Assembly: GCA_021732005.1 (NCBI GenBank)
Contig: JAKFVT010000058.1
Coordinates: 1-59,233, forward strand
Origin: Mycobacterium sp.
Lineage (GTDB): Bacteria; Actinomycetota; Actinomycetes; Mycobacteriales; Mycobacteriaceae
Direction of reading: 5' to 3'
Length of the DNA: 59,233 nucleotides
Below the pieces are notes generated by a model that worked only from the letters and a program-made list of their open reading frames with translations, was not told the origin of the DNA and did no database searches. Below, piece by piece: positions 1 to 7,818 of the stretch; the stretch's first letter is position 1; the number at the start of each line of letters is the position of its first letter. The translations under genes were made by a program, and so were the position numbers.

Positions 1-64
1 AATGGGTGTGGCCGGCCACCTCGGGTGTGAGGCGGCCGGCCACGTGCTGGGTTGCGCGGACTGG

Positions 65-1028
65 TCACTCGGCGGGCGGCTTGGCGGCGAGTTGGGCGAA
101 CAGCTGGCGGAGCTTGGCCGGCGGGAGCGCGGCCTGCACAGCGGTGTCGAGCAGGGTGACCAGGGTGGTGTCGGGTTGCCCGGCGTCGGCTGCGGTGTGG
201 TGCGCGGCCTCGAGTGCGGGCGGCGCGCACGGCGTCGTCGCTGCAGTAGAAGCAGGCGGCAGCGAGGGCAAGTGCTTCGATGCGGGCTCGGCCGCGCAGC
301 TGGCGTGCCAGGTGGGTCCAGACGGTGGCGCCGGTCTGGGGGTGCTCGGTGCTGATGATGAGCAGGGCGTCACGGTGGGTGATGTTCGCGGTGATGAGCA
401 GCCCTGTGTTGGCGGCCAGTTGCGGTGTGAGGGTGGCGGGGTCCTCGAACGCGGTGGACATGCCGCGGACGGTGTGGGTAACGAACTCGACGGCATCGGC
501 GTCGACGTCGGGTGCCGGTGCCTGTTCGGTGGGGGTGAACTCGCCGGCGATGTCGTCGCGGGTGGCGCGCACGATGCGGCCATGTTCGACGGCCATCAGC
601 AGGCCGACCTCGGAGGTGCGGTAGTCGACGGTGGTTCCGATGCCGCCGGTGTCGATGTCGGTCCAGGTGTGGCCTGCCTCGAGGTGCGGGGTGTGCAGCC
701 GCTTGACGATGCTGGCACCGCGGGCGGTCATATGACGCTGCGCGGCGTCGAGGTGATCGCCGGCGTGCTTGTCATGCTCGGAGTCGGCGATGGCGATGAG
801 CAGAACGAGCCGCATGCCCCCGCCGGGTTGTTGCAGGGGAAGGGTGTTGGCCAGTTGGGCGGCGACGTCGAGGGGTTCGTCGATGTCGTAGCGGGCGCTG
901 ACGTGGACGGTGTGTCGATCGCCGATGTTGTCCAGGACGATCGCGACGATGCTGTTGGTGGGAACGAAGCCGAACAGCGTCGGGGTGACGGCGAGGATGT
1001 CGGTGTTGGAGCTCAGGTTGATGCGCAT
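65..1028 (-). pseudogene. DUF4192 domain protein, frameshifted near its C-terminus
   Basis: Reading from ATG 1028 (leader GGGAGAACAACC), the product begins MRINLSSNTDILAVTPTL, followed by FGFVPTNSIVAIVLD, the signature of the actinobacterial DUF4192 family (function unknown). The frame holds through LALAAACFYCSDDAVRAA, then turns to Arg-rich nonsense and stays open to the window edge. The expected family C-terminus (LEAAHHTAADAG, then VTLLDTAVQAALPPAKLR) is found in the frame that skips one base within the C run at 218-221 and stops at 65. One extra base at about 218-224 therefore separates two good halves. It could be a real loss, a sequencing error or, less likely, programmed slippage. Confidence 0.75.
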
Positions 1029-1054
1029 GGTTGTTCTCCCGTTCGGGTGGTGTT

Positions 1055-1078
1055 GAGTGCGCCGGTTAGCGCTGGGGT
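1055..1078. repeat. 24-bp direct repeat, copy 1, ahead of the DUF4192 gene
   Basis: These 24 bases (gagtgcgccgg then ttagcgctggggt) recur exactly at 2182-2205, each time about 30-50 bp upstream of a minus-strand start codon (1028 and 2154). Shared bases continue beyond both copies (cccgaagagtcc at about 1109 and 2239; aaggtgaggggct at about 1292 and 2397). A whole leader region appears duplicated and then diverged between the copies. Confidence 0.8.
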
Positions 1079-1140
1079 TGGGGGGACCGGCGGGGTGGCG
1101 CGCGCAAGCCCGAAGAGTCCGTGGCGGACGGAGCAGGGCT

Positions 1141-1200
1141 TTCGGCCCCGGGTCAATCCCCGCGCGCAGCGCCTGGGGGATTGACCACGGTTGGGCCGAA
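1141..1200. other. Bipartite hairpin in the long leader between 1029 and 1445
   Basis: The 417-base stretch 1029-1445 has no convincing gene. It contains two nested inverted repeats: TTCGGCCC (1141-1148) with GGGCCGAA (1193-1200), and inside them GGTCAATCCCC (1151-1161) with GGGGATTGACC (1176-1186). A small GTCCG/CGGAC hairpin lies at 1117-1129. The block is upstream of the DUF4192 gene on the minus strand and downstream of the 1446-1808 gene, so it may be a terminator, a structured leader, or part of the duplicated element described at 2229-2351. Confidence 0.65.
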
Positions 1201-1445
1201 AGGGTCACTCGGCCTGCGTAGTTCGGCGCGGGCGTGGCTGGCGCGTGACGGGTCCCGGTCGGTCATACTTGGGGCCCAGCTGAACGGTTAAAGGTGAGGG
1301 GCTACGGATACGGCCGCCGCCAGGTGGCCATCCGCGCCGCAGGCGCGCTCGGCGGTGGGCCAGTCGTCCCAGCGCGCGATTTCGCGGCCGGACGAAAAAA
1401 GGGGCCCGCCTGGCGAGTGCCAGACGGACCCCTGTCCAGGGGGTG

Positions 1446-1808
1446 CTATGTGTCGCTCGGTGGCGGGTCGGTGTCGATGCCGAGGCCCGCGGCGTTGATG
1501 CGGGCTTGGATGGCATCGAGGCTGATCCAGCAGTCGCTGTAGTCATTCTCGTGGTAGAGCAGTGCCCAGTCTTCCCAGCCGTCGAGGGCGGCATCGACGT
1601 CGTCCTCGTCGACGTCAGCTCGGCTGATCGGGATTTCGTGGAAGTTGTCGGGCCGGCTGTCGTCTGCGATGGCGGCGACGAGTTGGCCAGTGCCGTCGAA
1701 GGTTCGGGGGTCTCCAGGTGGGGCGAAGTTCATCCGGAACCGCAACTGGCGCGGCTTGCCTGCGGTGTCGATGAACTGCCAGGCTGATGCGTAGTCCTTG
1801 TCGACCAT
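1446..1808 (-). CDS. Hypothetical acidic protein, 120 aa
   Basis: I do not recognise this family. The start MVDKDYASAWQF follows a good ribosome site (GAAAGGATC) about 6 bases upstream; an upstream extension in the same frame is low-complexity Pro/Ser and is not expected to be coding. The product is soluble, Asp/Glu rich in its second half (ADVDEDDVDAALDGWEDW) and has no signal peptide or membrane segment. Its composition resembles small acidic plasmid or phage proteins. It lies between the 83-aa gene at 1903 and the DUF4192 gene, all on the same strand. Confidence 0.7.
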   Translation of the reverse strand: MVDKDYASAWQFIDTAGKPRQLRFRMNFAPPGDPRTFDGTGQLVAAIADDSRPDNFHEIPISRADVDEDDVDAALDGWEDWALLYHENDYSDCWISLDAIQARINAAGLGIDTDPPPSDT

Positions 1809-1902
1809 GGTGGTGATCCTTTCTGTGGTGAGGATAGAGGGTTTGATCTGTTGCCGGGCCACCTGAGTGCGGCGGCCCGGCCAGAGTTGCTGGGATGGAG
1901 GG

Positions 1903-2154
1903 CTATTCGACGGGCGCGATGGCGGCGATGATGGTTTCGGCGTCGGCGAGGTAGTACTCGGCGTATTCGCGTTCGCTGGGCTGGCTGGTCGGCTCAAGGA
2001 GGACGGTGATGGCGTTGTCGCGGGCTGAGAGGGCGTACTGGCGGCGACGGTGGGTGTCGTCGGCGTTGACGGCGCTGTGGATGTCTGCGCGGGCCATGGC
2101 CAGGCTGTGTGTGGTGCTGAGGGCGACGGCTTCGGCGGCGAGGATGGCGGTCAT
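1903..2154 (-). CDS. Hypothetical small Ala-rich protein, 83 aa
   Basis: No family is recognised. The product (MTAILAAEAVALSTTHSLAM...) is Ala-rich and predicted mostly helical, with a short acidic tail (YYLADAETIIAAIAPVE). The ATG at 2154 follows CGGACAACAACC, closely resembling the leader before the DUF4192 start at 1028 (GGGAGAACAACC), and both genes carry the same 24-bp upstream repeat, so they may be co-regulated. It ends about 95 bases before the start of the 120-aa gene at 1808. Confidence 0.6.
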   Translation of the reverse strand: MTAILAAEAVALSTTHSLAMARADIHSAVNADDTHRRRQYALSARDNAITVLLEPTSQPSEREYAEYYLADAETIIAAIAPVE

Positions 2155-2181
2155 GGTTGTTGTCCGTTTCAGAAGGTGTTT

Positions 2182-2205
2182 GAGTGCGCCGGTTAGCGCT
2201 GGGGT
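2182..2205. repeat. 24-bp direct repeat, copy 2, ahead of the 83-aa gene
   Basis: Exact second copy of the element at 1055-1078. It contains the core GGTTAGCGCT. Minus-strand GCGCTAACC is also seen about 55 bp upstream of the start at 8129, and at about 7245 in the long leader of the ParB gene. Confidence 0.8.
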
Positions 2206-2228
2206 GCGGGGGAATCGGGTGAGGGTGG

Positions 2229-2351
2229 GACGTCAACCCCGAAGAGTCCGGTGGTGGTGCCGGCGGATGTGTGGCCCGCGAGCGGCAGCGAGCTGATGGG
2301 GCCGCACATGTCCTCCGCCGCCGGCACCAGCGCCGGGCGTGGGTTGACGTC
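2229..2351. other. Large stacked inverted repeat (possible structured RNA)
   Basis: Three stems are visible in order: GACGTCAACCC (2229-2239) with GGGTTGACGTC (2341-2351), perfect over 11 bp; GGTGCCGGCGG (2256-2266) with CCGCCGGCACC (2318-2328), perfect over 11 bp; and ATGTGTGGCCC (2267-2277) with GGGCCGCACAT (2299-2309), with a single G-T type mismatch. The last two stack directly on the left side. The region 2155-2560 has no convincing gene. The flanks match the block at about 1055-1320, but the hairpin sequence differs, so structure seems better kept than sequence. Confidence 0.6.
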
Positions 2352-2560
2352 TCGGGCCCCCGGCCGATTACGCTTGCGACCCCTGCTAACGGTTTAAAGG
2401 TGAGGGGCTGCGGACGGTGGCCGCCGGGAGGCGGCCAGGTGCGCCGCAGGCGCGATCTCTGACTGCAGCCGGTTGGGGATCGCCAGCCATGGGATCGCCG
2501 GGCTGCAGTGAGGCGCTGAGGGCACCGCGCGGAGCGGGCCGCGGCGGTCATACTGGGCTG

Positions 2561-2704
2561 ATGGAATCCGAATTGGTGCGCGCGCTCGTCGAGGGTGGCG
2601 GGACCGCGGCGACGCGGTGTCTGGCGTGGTTGGTCGACGGCGCCCCGGCTGGGGCCGGGGCGTGTGTCGACGTGGTGTGGCCGGCCGCGCCAGTGGAGTT
2701 GTGA
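2561..2704 (+). CDS. Possible small protein, 47 aa
   Basis: A short ORF from ATG 2561 gives MESELVRALVEGGGTAATRC followed by LAWLVDGAPAG and an acidic/hydrophobic tail. No clear ribosome site is seen; the sequence before it (ggtcatactgggctg) resembles a stretch at 1261-1280. It runs convergently into the protease gene, stopping 5 bases before that gene's stop codon. Family unknown, and it may not be expressed. Confidence 0.25.
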   Translation: MESELVRALVEGGGTAATRCLAWLVDGAPAGAGACVDVVWPAAPVEL

Positions 2705-2708
2705 TCGC

Positions 2709-3374
2709 TCAGGTGAGGATGTCCAGCGCGGCGCGCAGGCTCGCGAAGCGGCCGTAGCGGCGGCTGCTGTCGGCGCTGCTCTTCTCGCCCAGCCAGATCC
2801 CGATGATGTGGGCCTGGCCGGCGTCGTCGGTCAACCAGACAGGGCCACCGGAATCGCCGGGAACGCTGGCGGGCATGCCAGTGGTTATGAACTGATCGTC
2901 GCCGTAGCTGCACGCGACGGTGCCGCAGTGCCGGCCGCTGGAGACACCGAGATGGCAGACGGTCTGGCCAACCTCGATGAGCGGGGTTGGTCCGCCGGCC
3001 GCGAAGGTAACGACGTTGGCTCTGGGCCGGGTAGTTACGCGCGGCCCGAAGTCGATCAGGCCGTAGTCGGGTCCGCCTGAACGTGGTGGTGCGACCACGG
3101 TGTTGACGAATCGTCCTGTGGCGCCCGAACTTTCCTGAACGACGCGACCTGACTCATCGGTTTGACAGTGCCCTGCGGTGATCGCGTACGCGTGGCCGTC
3201 GGTGCCGGTGTAGACGTAGCCGGTGGTGCAAAAGGATGCTGAGCCGTCGTCGGTGACGTAATCGATGCGGTCGCCGGGGCTGATCGTTGTTGGCATGGCT
3301 ACTGCGGCGGGGGCCCGGACGAGCAAGGAAGCGGCCACCGCGATGGCGGTCGTGACAACCGTGGTCGGTTTCAT
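2709..3374 (-). CDS. Secreted trypsin-like (S1) serine protease
   Basis: A 221-aa chymotrypsin-fold protease. Residues 1-26 form a signal peptide ending ...APAAVAM. The catalytic triad is visible: His69 in AITAGHC, Asp103 in PDYGLIDF and Ser175 in PGDSGGPV. Cysteine pairs at about 49/70 and 140/150 suggest disulfides, as in secreted actinobacterial S1 proteases. The substrate is unknown; a role in processing plasmid or envelope proteins is inference only. It follows the DnaB-N-like operon on the same strand after a 46-base gap. Confidence 0.85.
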   Translation of the reverse strand: MKPTTVVTTAIAVAASLLVRAPAAVAMPTTISPGDRIDYVTDDGSASFCTTGYVYTGTDGHAYAITAGHCQTDESGRVVQESSGATGRFVNTVVAPPRSGGPDYGLIDFGPRVTTRPRANVVTFAAGGPTPLIEVGQTVCHLGVSSGRHCGTVACSYGDDQFITTGMPASVPGDSGGPVWLTDDAGQAHIIGIWLGEKSSADSSRRYGRFASLRAALDILT

Positions 3375-3420
3375 GGTGAGCAGTTCCTTCTCGCCGGAGA
3401 TGCGTGCGGTGACCTGGTGG

Positions 3421-3594
3421 TCAGGCCGAGCGAAGATGCCGTTCGGCGCTGCGTTCAGCGCGGTTGTTCAGTGTTTCGATCCAGGCGGCGGCCAGAACTG
3501 CCGAATGGCCTTGGTGCTGGATGCGGCCGGCAGCGGCGGCACCAGCCCGCTGGTCGACGGTCCCGGCGGACAGAAGGGCGCGGCGCAGGATCAT
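3421..3594 (-). CDS. Small basic protein, 57 aa, translationally coupled
   Basis: The start ATG at 3594 overlaps the stop of the upstream gene (ATGA at 3591-3594), which decides the start; a longer same-frame ORF from 3642 lies inside the neighbour. The product begins MILRRALLSAGTVDQRAGAA and ends NNRAERSAERHLRSA; it is basic, Ala/Arg rich and without motifs. It is probably the last gene of the nrdH/DnaB-N operon. Function unknown. Confidence 0.5.
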   Translation of the reverse strand: MILRRALLSAGTVDQRAGAAAAGRIQHQGHSAVLAAAWIETLNNRAERSAERHLRSA

Positions 3595-4205
3595 CGGGCA
3601 CCGCCGGTCGACAGCTTGGCGGCGGCCTCCCCGCGGCGCCACAGGTCGGCGAGTTCTTCGCGGATGAGGCCGAATTGGTCGGTCAGCTCACCGCGGTCGA
3701 TGTCAGTTTCAGCGAGCTGCTGCATGCGTTGGCCGAGTACGCCGAAGGCGCGGCGGTACGCGTCGTCGAGGACCTGGCGGGCCAGGCTGCTGGCCAGCGC
3801 TGCGCTGATGTTCTGGGTGTAGGCGTCGACGAGATAGAGCGCCAGCTGCTTGAGTCGTGTGTCGGTGGGCGGCTGGTCAGGGCACAGCGCATCACGAGCG
3901 GAACGGCGCTTGCCGGCGGCCAGGACGCTGACCGGATCGGGCTTGTCCTCGTCGTCGACCAGGCGGCGGATCAGCTCGTAGGTCCAGCGGGCGACGGGCT
4001 TGGCGATCGCGGTGTCAGGCACGAGATCGAGCAGCGGCCGTGCTTCATCAACCGACAGGTAGAGCAGCGCGCCGATGAACTGGTGTTCTGGCTGCCATTG
4101 CTGCACAACACTTTCGGCGAAGAAGGTGTCGCCTTGCCCGGGGGTCTCGGCCAGCGAGTCGGCGGGGGAGACCAGGTGCAGGGTGTGGCGAAGGGCGGCG
4201 GTCAT
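3591..4205 (-). CDS. DnaB N-terminal-domain-like protein, 204 aa
   Basis: Starts MTAALRHTLHLV at ATG 4205, overlapping the stop of the preceding gene (ATGA). Residues about 35-100 (EHQFIGALLYL ... LLDLVPDTAI ... ARWTYELIRRLVD) resemble the helical N-terminal domain of replicative DnaB helicase, but no ATPase domain follows; the rest is helical and charged. Stand-alone DnaB-N proteins occur in actinobacterial plasmids and phages, where a role as helicase partner or decoy is plausible but unproven. It sits between the 97-aa and 57-aa coupled genes. Confidence 0.55.
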   Translation of the reverse strand: MTAALRHTLHLVSPADSLAETPGQGDTFFAESVVQQWQPEHQFIGALLYLSVDEARPLLDLVPDTAIAKPVARWTYELIRRLVDDEDKPDPVSVLAAGKRRSARDALCPDQPPTDTRLKQLALYLVDAYTQNISAALASSLARQVLDDAYRRAFGVLGQRMQQLAETDIDRGELTDQFGLIREELADLWRRGEAAAKLSTGGAR

Positions 4206-4495
4206 GATGCGGCAGCTCCCGTCAGGCTGTTGGAGGTTGGGGCGACGGGTGCCGTCGCTGTGATCGTGGCGGTGCCGACGCATCTGGGTTGGTGGCCGGC
4301 AGGCGGGTCGAGCCGCAGCAGGGTGACGACAGTCAGATCAGTTGCGCTGCTTGCCCGGCCATCGTTGCGGTCATCACCGAGCAGGTAGACGTCAGCCTGG
4401 ATCGTGTAGTCGAGCAGGGCGCGGCCGGCCTGAGCGGGATCGGCGTGGCACGTGGTGTGCACACCTTCGTCAGTGGCGATCGTGAGCTGATACAT
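4202..4495 (-). CDS. Hypothetical protein, 97 aa
   Basis: No family recognised. The product begins MYQLTIATDEGVHTTCHADP and is predicted alpha/beta and soluble; the Ala/Thr-rich tail is probably disordered. Its stop overlaps the start of the DnaB-N-like gene by ATGA, indicating translational coupling, and it lies 25 bases downstream of nrdH. The context suggests a plasmid maintenance or replication operon. Confidence 0.6.
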   Translation of the reverse strand: MYQLTIATDEGVHTTCHADPAQAGRALLDYTIQADVYLLGDDRNDGRASSATDLTVVTLLRLDPPAGHQPRCVGTATITATAPVAPTSNSLTGAAAS

Positions 4496-4520
4496 GGCGG
4501 CTTCCCGGTGTGGATGGAGG

Positions 4521-4763
4521 TCAGGCGGCGGTCAGGCTTTTGAGGGCCTTGAGCCGGTCGGGTCGGAATCCGGCGAAGTGCTCGTTGGGCCCGGCGTACA
4601 CCACGGGTGCCTGCAGGTATCCCAGAGACATGACGTAATCGCGCGCCTCATTGTCGGTCGACAAGTCGATCTTCTCGTACGGAATGCCCTCTTTATCGAG
4701 GATCCTGAATACAGCATTGCACTGCACGCAAGCGGGCTTTGTGTAAACGATAATGGTGCTCAC
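4521..4763 (-). CDS. nrdH: NrdH-type glutaredoxin
   Basis: An 80-aa thioredoxin-fold redoxin with the NrdH active site CVQC (residues 12-15 in VYTKPACVQCNA), the cis-Pro segment LQAPVVY and the C-terminal GFRPDRLKAL typical of NrdH. NrdH passes electrons from thioredoxin reductase to class Ib ribonucleotide reductase. The GTG start at 4763 follows AAAGGAG. No nrdI/E/F genes lie nearby; an isolated nrdH is common on mycobacteriophages and plasmids. It leads the operon running to the 57-aa gene, with its own promoter at 4794-4822. Confidence 0.85.
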   Translation of the reverse strand: MSTIIVYTKPACVQCNAVFRILDKEGIPYEKIDLSTDNEARDYVMSLGYLQAPVVYAGPNEHFAGFRPDRLKALKSLTAA

Positions 4764-4793
4764 GATCCGCTCCTTTTTGTTGGTGATATGTCC

Positions 4794-4822
4794 ATTCTAT
4801 ATTCTGTTTTTGCCTATAGCAA
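4794..4822 (-). promoter_or_regulatory. Sigma70-like promoter of nrdH
   Basis: On the minus strand, TTGCTA (-35, 4822-4817) and TAGAAT (-10, 4799-4794) are separated by exactly 17 bases in an unusually A+T-rich stretch, about 30 bp upstream of the nrdH start. Confidence 0.6.
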
Positions 4823-5229
4823 CGCCTCTGAAAAGAATTCCGACCAATTTTGGCGTGTTTTGTACCGGTTTTTACCGATGACATGCTATCGAAGTTAGCA
4901 CCAGCTAGAGGCATGTTTACGCGCTGCCTCAGAAAGGCGGTACCGGATCGTGTGGTGTCATTCTGCCGACCATTCTTTTGGCGCTTCTCGACGCATTAGC
5001 AGCGACCGGGGATAAACCGGAGTGCATAGGTCCGGGCGAAAAAATTCCTTTCCGCGTTAGTCGTCCTTTACGAACAGCAGCGGGAAACTTTTCGAGCCGT
5101 TTACGGCGGTCGCGTGGCCTTGCGCGTAGGTTCTTTCCGGTCAATGCTGGAATACGCGAGAAGCTCACGTCGCTACCCTTTCTCCGTCCGCCGGCGGTGT
5201 TGCGCGCGGCCTGATTCGGGAGTGGGGAG
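4823..5229. other. Non-coding stretch between nrdH and ParB
   Basis: The first ~90 bases are A+T rich compared with the surroundings. I see no convincing gene: the 78-aa plus-strand ORF at 4978-5214 lacks a ribosome site and family features. It could hold a plasmid origin or partition site, but I see no iterons. Confidence 0.3.
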
Positions 5230-5250
5230 GTGGGGGCGCCGCGCCCCCAC
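5230..5250 (-). terminator. Hairpin after the ParB-like gene
   Basis: GTGGGGGCGC (5230-5239) and GCGCCCCCAC (5241-5250) form a perfect inverted repeat starting 12 bases past the ParB stop codon. No U tract follows, as is usual for mycobacterial terminators. Confidence 0.6.
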
Positions 5251-5262
5251 CACCTCGTGCGG

Positions 5263-6894
5263 TCAGCTCTCCTGGGTCGCCTCGTCGTAGACGGCATCGG
5301 CGGTGCGTTGGCCGACGACGACCTTTTCGATTTCACTGGGCTGGTAGCCGCTGTCGATGAGGAACTGCAGGTAGGCATCCGAGCCCACGGTGGACGCAAT
5401 GTAGGACGCGGTGCCGGTGATGCCGGTGCGGGCGTTGCGCCAGGCGCTCTTATCGGTGCGGGCCTCCAGTGCGCCCAGGACCACGGCCAGGCTGATCACC
5501 TGGGCGCGTGCGTCGATGTTGGTGGAGAACTCGTTGACCAGCGCGCGCACCGCACGCTCGTCCTTGACGCCGAGCAGCTCGGCGGTGAGGCTCGACCCGT
5601 GGTTCTGGCTGAGGATGTAGGAATCGCGGATTAGGCAGTGCGCCACGAACGTGGCGGCTCCCTTGGGGGCGGTCTTGCGGGCCAACAGCTTGACCACGTA
5701 GTCGCGCCGCACGCTCTCAGCGGCATCGCCGAGGCGGTTGAGCACCAACACCTTCCGCCGTTCGCGGCGCTCGCCTTCCTGCTGTGCGGCTTCGCGCTCA
5801 GCGATGGCCTCGGGGGAGTCGTCACCGCCCTCGGTCGCCGGTGCGCCCTGGCGCGAGGCGACACCCTGCAGTGACCGGGACAGAGTGAGACCGGCTCCCA
5901 CGTAGTCCACGCAATACCATTCCGGGGAGATCACGGTCTTCTCCGTGACGGTCGAGTAGTGGCGCAACCCTTCGGCAGCCTCAGCGTCCTCGTCGTACTC
6001 GGTGTCGGGGTCAAGTTCGCTGTCGGCGACCGGTTCCCCGGTCGCGGCGTCGACGTAGGCGTAGTCCTCAGTCAGGTACACCGCCCAGTGTTCGGGCTTC
6101 TTCTCCACATCGGCGGGCACTTCGCCGTCGTCACTGGTGCGCAGGTAGGCCAGCGCGACTGCGGCCAGGTCCGACCAGCGGGGTCGATCCGGCAGGATCG
6201 TGTAGCCACGTTCGGTGTACTCCTTCTCCGCCGCCGCGATGAGCGCATTGACTTCGCGCTCTGAGCGCAGGGTCGAGACGGTGTGCTCGAAGTTGTTGCC
6301 GCCGTAGCGGGCCGCGCGCAGAAGTCGCTCAACGGCATCGTCGTCATCTTCGAACTCGGCCAGCACTTCGGCCTGGGCGAAGTCGAGTTGACCGCCATCG
6401 AGTGCGTCGAGGGCTGCCCTCGATTTCGACACCGCGCCAGCGGCTTTGACGTCTTCACGGCGCATGGACAGCTTCTTGGCGACCTTCGTGGCCGACATGC
6501 CGGTCTCGAGCATCTGCTGGATGGCGCGGGCGCGCTGGGAGTTGGTCAACGCGCTGCGCTGGTCGTTGGCGACCATCTGCTGCACGATGCGCTCGACGGT
6601 GGCGGTGTCATCGTCGGAGGCCCCGGCGGGCAGCACGTAGACCGGGACACTGCTCAGGCCGACCTCGCGGGCACCCAGGGTGCGGCACTGGCCTTCGCGG
6701 ACGTAGGTGCGCCCCTCGTCGTCACGGACGGCCAAGATGGGAACAATGACGCCCAGCTCGCGCAGGCTGGCCAGGAAGTCCTTGTCCAGCTCGACCTGAT
6801 CACGGACGTTCTCCTCGAACTCCAGGACCTGGGGGTCGATGTATTCGACGGACCCGGCGACCTGCTCGGCGGTGTTTTCGGTGGTGATTGACAT
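5263..6894 (-). CDS. Large ParB-like partition/nuclease-fold protein, 543 aa
   Basis: Starts MSITTENTAEQVAGS at ATG 6894 after an excellent ribosome site (GGAGGAAGG); the in-frame extension upstream to 7164 is not supported. Residues ~17-115 form a ParB N-terminal domain, including the box YVREGQCRTLGA (REGQxR motif), and residues ~135-160 (MSATKVAKKLSMRREDV) look like a helix-turn-helix. The remaining ~380 residues, with an acidic linker (SELDPDTEYDEDAEAAE), have no recognised domain and make it much longer than chromosomal ParB (~300 aa). No parA is present, so it may act in partition, regulation or CTP-switch control of the plasmid. Confidence 0.8.
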   Translation of the reverse strand: MSITTENTAEQVAGSVEYIDPQVLEFEENVRDQVELDKDFLASLRELGVIVPILAVRDDEGRTYVREGQCRTLGAREVGLSSVPVYVLPAGASDDDTATVERIVQQMVANDQRSALTNSQRARAIQQMLETGMSATKVAKKLSMRREDVKAAGAVSKSRAALDALDGGQLDFAQAEVLAEFEDDDDAVERLLRAARYGGNNFEHTVSTLRSEREVNALIAAAEKEYTERGYTILPDRPRWSDLAAVALAYLRTSDDGEVPADVEKKPEHWAVYLTEDYAYVDAATGEPVADSELDPDTEYDEDAEAAEGLRHYSTVTEKTVISPEWYCVDYVGAGLTLSRSLQGVASRQGAPATEGGDDSPEAIAEREAAQQEGERRERRKVLVLNRLGDAAESVRRDYVVKLLARKTAPKGAATFVAHCLIRDSYILSQNHGSSLTAELLGVKDERAVRALVNEFSTNIDARAQVISLAVVLGALEARTDKSAWRNARTGITGTASYIASTVGSDAYLQFLIDSGYQPSEIEKVVVGQRTADAVYDEATQES

Positions 6895-7251
6895 GGTTGG
6901 TGACCTTCCTCCCAAACGTGGGCACCCCGGGTCGGGCCGCCCGTTCTTTTGCCGTCTGGCGAAAACGAATTGGTGGCCAGTGGCGCAGGTGAGCGGGAAG
7001 GTCTCGGGCGCAGAAGTTTTCCCGTGAGCGAAGCGAACATGCTTGGGAAAAGTTTTGCGAGCCCGCAGGGCCCGGAGCGCAGCGGAGGCCGATGGCCTTC
7101 CGCGGCCAAGCCACGGACACAAAATGAGTGGGCCAGAAGGCAAAACAACGGCGTTATCAGCCACGCCGCAGGCGTGTCCGCCAAAGGTGAGTGCCGCGAT
7201 TCGCTAGGTCACCGGTGGAGTGCTCGGGGCGAATACCGGTGCTGGTTAGCG
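6895..7251. other. Long leader upstream of the ParB-like gene
   Basis: No gene is seen in these 357 bases. There is a rough inverted pair (aagttttccc near 7014 and tgggaaaagttt near 7043), a short AGGCC/GGCCT hairpin near 7085-7095, and copies of aaaggtgag (~7182) and ggttagcgct (~7244) shared with the leaders at 1055 and 2182. A centromere-like or regulatory role is possible. Confidence 0.35.
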
Positions 7252-7818
7252 CTATTTCACGGGAGCGGACTCGGTGTGCCCGTTGCAGGGCGGCCCCCAC
7301 AATCCGCGCCCGGCTTGGCGGGCTTCACTTTCTGCGGCTTCGATCTGCGCGGTGCGAGCTGCCGGTTGGTGGCCGTAAACGTAGCCACGGGCGGCTCCGG
7401 CGCGGGCGGCGTCGACCGAGAAGTCCCAACCGCCAGGACGATCAAGGTAGGCAAGCGTGCGGCCGTAGCGATCATGGGCATCTTGACTTGGATCGCTGAC
7501 GATGGCCACCCGTTGCCCTGTGAGGGCGGCACGGGCGAACTCGCTGGCCTGCGGACCCCAGCATCCGACGCTATATCCGGGCTTATGTACCTCGGGGCTG
7601 TCGATGCCAATTATCCTGATACGCAGGCGACCTCGGGCGTCGTCCACGACGTCCACGGTATCGCCGTCGACCACCCGTAGCACGGTGGCTGTCGTGGCGA
7701 TGTCGGTGTCGGTGTGCGAGGGCGAGCAGGCCGAAGCGAGCGGAGTGATCGCGGACACCGCGGCCACCAGCACGGCCGAGGTGCGGACAAGCGACGTCAG
7801 CGAGGCGATGTGCGTCAT
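7252..7818 (-). CDS. Thermonuclease-like (SNase) lipoprotein, 188 aa
   Basis: Starts MTHIASLTSLVRTSAVL at ATG 7818, overlapping the stop of the upstream gene by ATGA. A lipobox (LASAC, Cys31) follows the signal peptide. The mature part is a staphylococcal-nuclease OB-fold domain: ATVLRVVDGDTVDVV, then RIRIIGIDSPEVHKPG and DRYGRTLAYLD, including the conserved Asp, Arg and Glu positions. The family cleaves DNA/RNA in a Ca2+-dependent way outside the membrane. On plasmids such genes accompany transfer or entry-exclusion functions, but none is visible here. Confidence 0.85.
   Translation of the reverse strand: MTHIASLTSLVRTSAVLVAAVSAITPLASACSPSHTDTDIATTATVLRVVDGDTVDVVDDARGRLRIRIIGIDSPEVHKPGYSVGCWGPQASEFARAALTGQRVAIVSDPSQDAHDRYGRTLAYLDRPGGWDFSVDAARAGAARGYVYGHQPAARTAQIEAAESEARQAGRGLWGPPCNGHTESAPVK

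Noticed and set aside
6..1184. Long plus-strand ORF (392 codons) over the DUF4192 gene
   Set aside because: It is the antisense shadow of a recognisable DUF4192 protein; it has no ribosome site and no family match.
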